From NCBI GenBank assembly GCA_902490095.1, contig CABUCQ010000013.1:1-27348 (forward strand): a stretch of DNA of 27,348 bases, read 5' to 3'. The DNA comes from an uncultured Collinsella sp. Lineage in GTDB: Bacteria > Actinomycetota > Coriobacteriia > Coriobacteriales > Coriobacteriaceae. The notes under the pieces were generated by a model. The model did not search any database and had not been told where the DNA came from. It saw nothing but the letters and a program-made list of their open reading frames with translations. A program made the position numbers and the translations under genes. This document shows positions 22,269 to 27,348 of the stretch, in pieces. The stretch's first letter is position 1. Each line of letters opens with the position of its first letter.

Positions 22269-24570
22269 GCAGACCAGCTCCCTTCAGAGCATCGGTAAGT
22301 GCAGCGCGCGTGTCGTTGGCCATGGGGCATAGCGGCGTACGGTAGTTTGCCTCGATCATACCCATCTGAGCGAGCGCTTCTTTAACGGGGATGGGGTTGA
22401 CCTCGCTAAAGAGGGCGTTGATGAGCGGCTGGCCGGCAATCTGGATGTCGCGGGCGCGCTCCACGTCGCCGTCCAGGTAGGCGCGGCACATGTCGTGCAC
22501 GAGCTTCGGCTGAACATCGGCCCACACACTGATGGTACCCGAGGCGCCCAGGCTCATGAGCGGCACGGTGAGGGCGTCCTCGCCCGAATACATGCGGAAG
22601 TCGTCGGACAGCAGGTGTGCAATCTTGGCGGCATAGGCGACGTTGCCCGAGGCCTCCTTGATGCCCATGATGTTGGGATGTGCGGCTAGGCGCTCCACAT
22701 TGCGCTCGCTGATGCCGCAGCCGCAGCGGCCGGGGATGTTGTACAGGATGCAGGGGATGTCCACGGCGTCGGCGACGGTCTTAAAGTGCTGATAGATGCC
22801 CTCTTCATTGGACTTGTTGTAGTAGGGGGTAATGAGTAGCAGACCATCGGCGCCCAAGCCCTGGTAGGTGAGCGACTTGGTGAGCATGGTTTGCGTGGAG
22901 TTGGAGCCCGAGCCGGCGATGACGGGGACGCGTCCTGCAACCTGCTTGACCACGGCGGCGACGACGGAGTTGTCCTCGTCATCGGTCATCGTGGCGCTCT
23001 CGCCGGTGGTGCCCAGGGTGAGGATGGCGTCGGTGCCGTTTTGCAGGTGGAAATCGATAAGGTGCTCAAGCGCGTCAAAGTCGACGCTGCCGTCCTTTTT
23101 AAACGGCGTGACGAGGGCGACGATTGAGCCCTCGAGATTGCGGATGTCCATGTTCTTCTCCTTCGCTTCCGCGATCTGGATGCGTTTGTTCCATTGGGCG
23201 GCGACAGCCAGGCGCTCGTCTTGGGCCCGACGGCGGGCGCTTTCGGCGCGCGACTTTGCCAGCAGCTCACGGCCGCACGGCAGCACGTCGAGCGTGGCAA
23301 AATAATCGCCCGGGCGCTCGGCGCGACGAATGAGCTCGGCCGAACCATCGGGGCGCAGCAGGACCTCGGCGGAGCGCAGCCGTCCGTTGTAGTTGTAGCC
23401 CATGGAGTAGCCATGCGCGCCGGTGTCGTGGATTACAAGCAGGTCGCCCATGTCGATCTGCGGCAGCTTGCGATCGATAGCGAACTTGTCGTTGTTCTCG
23501 CATAGGTTGCCCGTGATGTCATAGGTGTTCGTGACGGGCGCTGTGGTCTTGTCGTCGCCACCCGGCTGACCCATCACCGTAATGTGGTGGTAGGCGCCAT
23601 ACATGGCAGGGCGAATCAAATCGACGGCGCTTGCATCGACACCGATATAGTCCTTGTAGATCTGCTTCTCGTGGATGGCCTTGGTGATCAGGCAGCCGTA
23701 GGGGCCCATCATAAAGCGGCCCATCTCGGTGCAGATAGCCACATCGCCCATGCCGGCGGGAACCAGGATCTCGTCGTAGGCCGCGTGCACTCCCTCGCCG
23801 ATGGCGTGAATGTCGTTGGCCTGCTGCTCGGGCAGGTAGGGGATGCCGACGCCGCCGGACAGATTGATGAAGGCGACGTGTGCGCCGGTCTCGCGCTCCA
23901 GGCGCACGGCAAGTTCAAAGAGGATGCGTGCGAGCTTGGGGTAGTAGTCGTTGGTGACGGTGTTGCTGGCAAGGAAGGCATGGATGCCAAAATTCTCGGC
24001 GCCCTTGGCCTTGAGCATGCGGAAAGCCTCAAAGAGCTGCTCGGTGGTCATGCCATATTTGGAGTCGCCCGGGTTGTCCATGATGCCGTTGGAGAGCTGG
24101 AACAGGCCGCCCGGATTAAAGCGGCAGCTTACCGTCTTGGGGATGGGACCCGCGACGCGCTCAAAGAACTCGATGTGGCTGATGTCGTCAAAGTTGACGA
24201 TGGCACCCAGCTTGTCGGCGAGCTCAAAGTCCGCCGCCGGCGTGTCGTTGGACGAGAACATGATGTCGTGGCCGGTGATACCCAGCGAGCGGGCAATCAT
24301 GAGCTCGGTATAGCTCGAGCAATCGCAGCCGCAGCCGTATTCGTTGAGAATGGAGATGAGCGCCGGGTTGGGATTGGCCTTGACGGCAAAGTATTCCTTA
24401 AAGCCCGGGTTCCACGCAAAGGAGTCGCGCACCTCTTGCATGTTGCGGCGGATGCCCGCCTCGTCGTATAGGTGAAACGGCGTGGGGAACTGCTCGACGA
24501 TATGCTCGAGCGTCTCCTTGTCCACAAACGGCTGCTTGGCCGCATATGCCTCGTTGGGGGTCAATGCCAT
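22261..24570 (-). CDS. lysA-dapA: Fused diaminopimelate decarboxylase / dihydrodipicolinate synthase
   Basis: One uninterrupted 769-residue frame holds the last and first dedicated enzymes of lysine synthesis. Residues 1-~440 are LysA, a PLP barrel decarboxylase: Lys64 in EYFAVKANPNPA, LSGGVGIPY, ICTEMGRFMMGPYG and GAHGYSMGYNYNG. A ~35-residue Arg/Ala/Gln-rich linker follows. Residues 474-769 are a complete 296-residue DapA. With its own numbering this has LTLGTTGESATMT, Tyr137 and Arg142 in YNIPGRCGCG, and the Schiff-base Lys165 in IMGIKEASG. The internal ATG at 23151 has GAAGGAGAAG upstream, so DapA may also be made alone. The upstream lysine riboswitch and the overlapping dapB show an operon. 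The two halves do not catalyse consecutive steps, so the fusion is unusual. Confidence 0.92.
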   Translation of the reverse strand: MALTPNEAYAAKQPFVDKETLEHIVEQFPTPFHLYDEAGIRRNMQEVRDSFAWNPGFKEYFAVKANPNPALISILNEYGCGCDCSSYTELMIARSLGITGHDIMFSSNDTPAADFELADKLGAIVNFDDISHIEFFERVAGPIPKTVSCRFNPGGLFQLSNGIMDNPGDSKYGMTTEQLFEAFRMLKAKGAENFGIHAFLASNTVTNDYYPKLARILFELAVRLERETGAHVAFINLSGGVGIPYLPEQQANDIHAIGEGVHAAYDEILVPAGMGDVAICTEMGRFMMGPYGCLITKAIHEKQIYKDYIGVDASAVDLIRPAMYGAYHHITVMGQPGGDDKTTAPVTNTYDITGNLCENNDKFAIDRKLPQIDMGDLLVIHDTGAHGYSMGYNYNGRLRSAEVLLRPDGSAELIRRAERPGDYFATLDVLPCGRELLAKSRAESARRRAQDERLAVAAQWNKRIQIAEAKEKNMDIRNLEGSIVALVTPFKKDGSVDFDALEHLIDFHLQNGTDAILTLGTTGESATMTDDEDNSVVAAVVKQVAGRVPVIAGSGSNSTQTMLTKSLTYQGLGADGLLLITPYYNKSNEEGIYQHFKTVADAVDIPCILYNIPGRCGCGISERNVERLAAHPNIMGIKEASGNVAYAAKIAHLLSDDFRMYSGEDALTVPLMSLGASGTISVWADVQPKLVHDMCRAYLDGDVERARDIQIAGQPLINALFSEVNPIPVKEALAQMGMIEANYRTPLCPMANDTRAALTDALKGAGLLD

Positions 24571-24639
24571 GTCCCGTAAACCTCGCTATCCAGACGGCGC
24601 CATCGGCGCATCGAATCCGCATAGCGTGGACCCCATGTC

Positions 24640-24803
24640 CGGATAGCGCTCCCGCATTGCTGCAGACAGTCCTGCGGGTGTTTCCCGCAGGCCCACCAGG
24701 CTGTTCGTGCCCAAAAAAACCCAGTTCGGCGGGTTTCGCCTCCCCACGGGGTCAAAGCCTGCCGGCTCGCCCGCGGTTCTTCGTGCCCGCGCCTCTATCA
24801 AGT
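24640..24803 (-). promoter_or_regulatory. Lysine riboswitch (L box) upstream of lysA-dapA
   Basis: On the minus strand the leader opens with GATAGAGGCGCG (24799-24788), the L-box signature around P1/P2. Later it has GGGGAGGCG and CGCCGAA (the conserved GCCGAAG-type core), then GGACTGTC, a small CTGC/GCGG stem, and GGGAGCGCTATC, whose CTATC (24646-24642) closes P1 with GATAG. The order and conserved blocks match the B. subtilis lysC leader. The 11-base stretch 24647-24637 is complementary, with one G-T pair, to 24595-24585, which touches the GAGG ribosome-binding site of lysA. A translational or mixed switch is therefore plausible. Lysine binding would lower expression by family rule. Confidence 0.87.
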
Positions 24804-24951
24804 GGTAACGACCCTACCACGTTGCACTTTACCAAACAAGAGTATTCGTATATAACGTTTAAAAAATGCAGGGATATGCTGGAAATAAGGGTGTGGCAAT
24901 CTTGCGGCACAATAAGATGGCAACTGGCGCGCACCTATGAAAGGAACCTCT

Positions 24952-26139
24952 ATGACCGAGCTCCAAGAACTCCGTCGCTATCGGCGCGATCTCCATCGCA
25001 TTCCGGAGCTCGATTTCGATCTTCCGCAAACCATTGCCTATATCGAGGGCGTGCTGGCACCGCTCACCTGCGAAGTGAGCCATCCGTGCCCCAGCTGCGT
25101 CTGCGCTTTCTTCGACGCCGGCGTTGATGCCGCGCATGCCACGGCGATTCGCGCCGATATGGATGCGCTGCCCATCGCGGAAGCGACGGGAGCGGCCTTT
25201 GCCTCAACCCATCCCGGCAAGATGCACGCTTGCGGACATGACGGACACATGGCCATGGCGCTTGCCGCCGCGACGTATGTCGACCGTACGATTCGCGAGC
25301 ATCCGGGCGCCATTAGGCGCAATGTTCTCTTTGTGTTCCAGCCGGCCGAGGAAACGACCGGTGGTGCCAAGACGGTATGCGAGAGCGGTGTGTTCGAGCG
25401 CTATGGGGCCGACCGCATTTTTGGCTTCCATGTGTGGCCCGATCTGCCCGCCGGCACGTTGGCGAGCTGCCCCGGTCCGCTGCTAGCGCGTTCGAGCGAG
25501 ACGCATGTGCACATTCACGGGACGAGCATCCATATCGCCAAGACCTACGGCGTTCCCGTTGGCGAATCGCACGATGCGGCATTGGCGGCTGCCAAGTTCT
25601 TGGTTTCCGAGCGCGAACTCATGGACAAGCTGGGCACCGACGAGCCCTGTATCGGTAAGTTCGGCTTGCTGCAGGCCGGTACCGTCTGCAATGCGGTGGC
25701 AGGGGAGGCCCATGTTGCCGGCAGCCTGCGTGTGTTTACGGACGACATGTTCGACCGTGCGCGCGAGGGCGTACGCCGTGTACTCGACGAGGCGTGCACC
25801 GCAACGGGCTGCACGTATGATCTCGACTTTGCCGAGGGCTATCCACCGGTCGATAACGACCCCGAGCTGTTTGCCAACATCACGCCTGCCTTGCCCGGGC
25901 TGCAGCTTGTAGAGGAGCCGCTGTTAATTGCCGAGGACTTTGCTTTCTATCAGCGCCATCTGCCGGGCGTGTTCTTCTTGCTGGGCACGGGTATGCCAGA
26001 GGACCAAGACAACCCGAGTGATTCGGATGGCTGCCCCGCCTATGCCACAAGCGCTCTGCATACCGATAGCATGCTCTTCGACGAGGAAATTCTACTCAAG
26101 GGCCTCGATGTCTACAAACGATTACTTTCGCTTGACTAA
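24952..26139 (+). CDS. M20-family amidohydrolase, candidate N-acetyl-diaminopimelate deacetylase
   Basis: A 395-residue metallohydrolase of the M20D group (hippurate hydrolase, IAA-amino-acid hydrolase, N-acetyl-diaminopimelate deacetylase). Metal ligands are visible: Cys94 and His96 in HACGHDGHMAMA, Glu133/Glu134 in PAEETTGGAK, His160 in GFHVWPDLPAGTLA, and a late Glu/His region in AEDFAFY. The dimerisation domain lies between ~175 and ~290. The start at 24952 is chosen because AAAGGAA lies 6 bases upstream, whereas ATG 24937 has none. It is transcribed divergently from the lysine operon, which contains dapH but lacks its deacetylase. This makes the N-acetyl-LL-diaminopimelate role the best guess, though general aminoacylase activity cannot be excluded. 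Confidence 0.85.
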   Translation: MTELQELRRYRRDLHRIPELDFDLPQTIAYIEGVLAPLTCEVSHPCPSCVCAFFDAGVDAAHATAIRADMDALPIAEATGAAFASTHPGKMHACGHDGHMAMALAAATYVDRTIREHPGAIRRNVLFVFQPAEETTGGAKTVCESGVFERYGADRIFGFHVWPDLPAGTLASCPGPLLARSSETHVHIHGTSIHIAKTYGVPVGESHDAALAAAKFLVSERELMDKLGTDEPCIGKFGLLQAGTVCNAVAGEAHVAGSLRVFTDDMFDRAREGVRRVLDEACTATGCTYDLDFAEGYPPVDNDPELFANITPALPGLQLVEEPLLIAEDFAFYQRHLPGVFFLLGTGMPEDQDNPSDSDGCPAYATSALHTDSMLFDEEILLKGLDVYKRLLSLD

Positions 26140-26153
26140 GGCGTGAAGGACTA

Positions 26154-26230
26154 TTTGTTCTAGAAAACACGAACAAACGTACGATATAATAGAGATGTAA
26201 GCCTATAGAAACGTTTGACGTTACTAACGT
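26154..26230 (+). promoter_or_regulatory. Promoter and operator region of the higBA operon
   Basis: A consensus -10 TATAAT lies at 26185-26190, without a clear -35. ACGTTA (26218-26223) and TAACGT (26225-26230) make a 13-bp palindrome between promoter and first gene, a natural HigA operator. Upstream TTTGTTC (26154-26160) and GAACAAA (26171-26177) form another perfect inverted repeat, which may be a second operator or a weak terminator for the M20 gene. Confidence 0.55.
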
Positions 26231-26241
26231 AAGGCGATACT

Positions 26242-26523
26242 ATGATTGCATCGTATAAAGATGAGGATACCGAACGCTTTGCCATGGGTGTGCGGGTCAG
26301 GAGGTTCGTGCCCTTTGAGCGTGTTGCGTTGAGGAAGATTCGCCAACTGCAGGTTTGTGCTTCACTTGATGATCTTCGCGTTCCACCGGGCAACCGCCTG
26401 GAAGCTTTGAAGGGCGATCGTGCCGGTCAATATAGCATCCGTGTTAACGAGCGCTATCGGGTCTGTTTTGAGTGGAGACAGGAGATGGCTTGGAATGTCG
26501 AAATCGTCGATTATCACAAGTGA
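26242..26523 (+). CDS. higB: HigB-like toxin (RelE superfamily)
   Basis: A 93-residue basic protein in the toxin-first order of HigBA systems. The C-terminal half has the family core: LRVPPGNRLEALKGDRAGQYSIRVNERYRVCFEW and a final strand ending in VEIVDYH, with the conserved His near the C terminus used in mRNA cleavage. RVRRF near the start is also typical. Known HigB toxins cut mRNA during translation; that activity is assumed from family. ATG 26242 is preceded by AAGGCG. It overlaps the antitoxin gene by 29 bases. Confidence 0.9.
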   Translation: MIASYKDEDTERFAMGVRVRRFVPFERVALRKIRQLQVCASLDDLRVPPGNRLEALKGDRAGQYSIRVNERYRVCFEWRQEMAWNVEIVDYHK

Positions 26524-26836
26524 TGAGACTTCGGCCGATTTGCTGTCGCCGGTGACTCCTGGTGAGCTTCTCAAAGAGGAGTTTCTTGTTCCCATGGGCA
26601 TTTCTCAATATCGCCTTGCGAAAGAGACTGGGATTCCGGCTCAGCGTATCGGGCAGATTGTCTTGGGAAAACGTCGCGTGACGGCCGACACCGACCTTCG
26701 CCTTTGCCGCTACTTTGGCCTGACGGATGGTTATTGGCTGCGCGCCCAGATAGCGTTTGATCTCGAGGCGGAGAAGAGGCGCATCGAACCGGAACTGGAT
26801 AAGATCGTTCCTGTCCAGCAGGCCATCGCACTGTAG
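26495..26836 (+). CDS. higA: HigA-like antitoxin (HTH XRE family)
   Basis: A 113-residue helix-turn-helix protein. The line VTPGELLKEEFLVPMGISQYRLAKETGIPAQRIGQIVLGKRRVTADTDLRLCRYFGL is a standard HigA XRE domain, and only the order of blocks is noted here. The C-terminal helix (EAEKRRIEPELDKIVP) is also typical. The start is ATG 26495, inside the toxin gene, with AGGAGA about 10 bases upstream. HigA proteins neutralise HigB and repress the operon; the palindrome at 26218-26230 is the likely binding site. The TAG stop at 26834-26836 abuts the next gene. Confidence 0.9.
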   Translation: MSKSSIITSDETSADLLSPVTPGELLKEEFLVPMGISQYRLAKETGIPAQRIGQIVLGKRRVTADTDLRLCRYFGLTDGYWLRAQIAFDLEAEKRRIEPELDKIVPVQQAIAL

Positions 26837-26865
26837 TGCTCAGAGATGATGGGGGTGGCGCGGCG

Positions 26866-27189
26866 ATGAAGCGACGCCGACAGTCTGCCGTATATAGTCC
26901 GGGTGGATGCGGGTGCGGTTTGCTGCTGCTTCCGGTTATTGCTGTGAGCGTTGGCGTGATGTTTGCGCTTGCCGGGCTTGCCGCGGCGGCGCTCGTGCTG
27001 TTTATCACTGCCATCGGCGTGACGATTTGGCTCTGCCGCAATCGCGAGCAACGCCGTGCCGACGGTAAAACCAATGTCGGCTGGGTCGTCTTTCTGATCA
27101 TTGCGTACCTGCTGAGTGCCAGCTACCTTGTTTTCTTTGTCCTGTTGATGATCAGTGCCTTTACCGGGGAATCCGTCACGGTGGGTTGA
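26866..27189 (+). CDS. Small membrane protein of unknown function
   Basis: A 107-residue protein. The basic N terminus (MKRRRQSAVY) is followed by GGCGCGLLLLPVIAVSVGVMF, a Gly/Ala-rich hydrophobic stretch to about residue 58 that likely forms two helices. Then come a basic loop (CRNREQRRADGKTN) and a last hydrophobic region (VGWVVFLIIAYLLSASYLVF and on). I see no known domain. ATG 26866 is used. A GTG at 26836 overlapping the higA stop would add 10 residues and couple it to the TA operon, but the hydrophilic extension looks unlike a conserved start. It is probably not functionally part of HigBA. Confidence 0.65.
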   Translation: MKRRRQSAVYSPGGCGCGLLLLPVIAVSVGVMFALAGLAAAALVLFITAIGVTIWLCRNREQRRADGKTNVGWVVFLIIAYLLSASYLVFFVLLMISAFTGESVTVG

Positions 27190-27294
27190 TGCACTGCCAG
27201 CAGACGGTCGCGCGCAGTGCGTTTGCTCGGCGTTTGGATAACTGCATTGGTCGTTTACCGCAGCCTTAGCTCTCAGCTAATGAATTCAAGTTCA

Positions 27295-27348
27295 ATCCTT
27301 CCTACGATGTGCTGTGTGCCGGCACGGTAGCCGGATCGTAGGAAGGAT
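27295..27348. repeat. Large inverted repeat at the window end
   Basis: ATCCTTCCTACGAT (27295-27308) and ATCGTAGGAAGGAT (27335-27348) are perfect 14-bp inverted repeats with a 26-base centre that contains TGCCGGCA. The right arm ends exactly at the window edge, so the true size and any T-run are not visible. It may be a terminator of a gene beyond the edge or the end of a repeat element. The stretch 27190-27294 contains no gene that I can support, only a small TTAGCT/AGCTAA hairpin. Confidence 0.55.

Noticed and set aside
23584..24471. 295-residue plus-strand frame
   Set aside because: It is antisense to the LysA domain, which has complete PLP motifs.
24546..25127. 193-residue plus-strand frame over the riboswitch region
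   Set aside because: It crosses the conserved riboswitch and the start of the M20 gene in a wrong frame, and no ribosome-binding site or domain is visible.

Overview
The window reads as chromosomal DNA of a high-GC Gram-positive anaerobe, most like Collinsella or a close relative (Coriobacteriia, Actinomycetota). The reasons are the GC-rich codon use, the gene repertoire (EttA, L-lactate dehydrogenase, PTS, NH3/glutamine NAD synthetase, acetylase-type lysine pathway) and the short palindromic intergenic repeats. This taxonomic call is an inference from reading, not from a search. No tRNA, rRNA, CRISPR array or complete insertion sequence was seen.

Left part (1-4.5 kb): the tail of a membrane protein, the ribosome-binding ABC-F ATPase ettA, and two minus-strand genes of unknown function. 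One of these has a possible LOTUS-like N-terminal domain. The other is a membrane protein with a long Ser/Thr/Gly-rich tail. Next (4.7-9.7 kb) comes a sugar-uptake locus on the plus strand: a BglG/LicT-type antiterminator broken by a one-base frameshift, a leader with mutually exclusive hairpins, a beta-glucoside-type PTS EIIBC, a cytoplasmic neutral-ceramidase-like protein and an AEC-family permease.

The accessory stretch 9.7-12.2 kb (minus strand) is decaying. It holds an alpha/beta-hydrolase remnant in three frames, a divergent ABC transporter split by a frameshift, a 50-58 residue ORF overlapping it, and a tiny frameshifted ORF with a strong ribosome-binding site. It ends in a second, diverged copy of the Ser/Thr-rich tail seen at 3.5 kb. 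It is followed by a translationally coupled two-gene module with a DUF4160 protein.

From 12.9 kb the window returns to housekeeping genes: nadE, a class I/II aminotransferase, L-lactate dehydrogenase, a DUF2974 lipase-like protein flanked by two copies of a short palindromic repeat, and a nucleoid-associated protein. A YefM/RelE-type toxin-antitoxin pair follows, downstream of a 46-bp near-perfect palindrome. Then comes a 100-bp element with 15-bp terminal inverted repeats and a 5-bp flanking duplication.

The minus-strand lysine/diaminopimelate operon (20.8-24.6 kb) runs lysA-dapA, dapB, dapH. lysA and dapA are fused in one open frame, and a lysine riboswitch lies upstream. Divergent from it is an M20 peptidase-family gene that fits the N-acetyl-diaminopimelate deacetylase step. 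With the aminotransferase at 15 kb, the window may hold most of the acetylase branch of lysine synthesis. The right end has a HigBA toxin-antitoxin pair, a small membrane protein and a large inverted repeat cut by the window edge.
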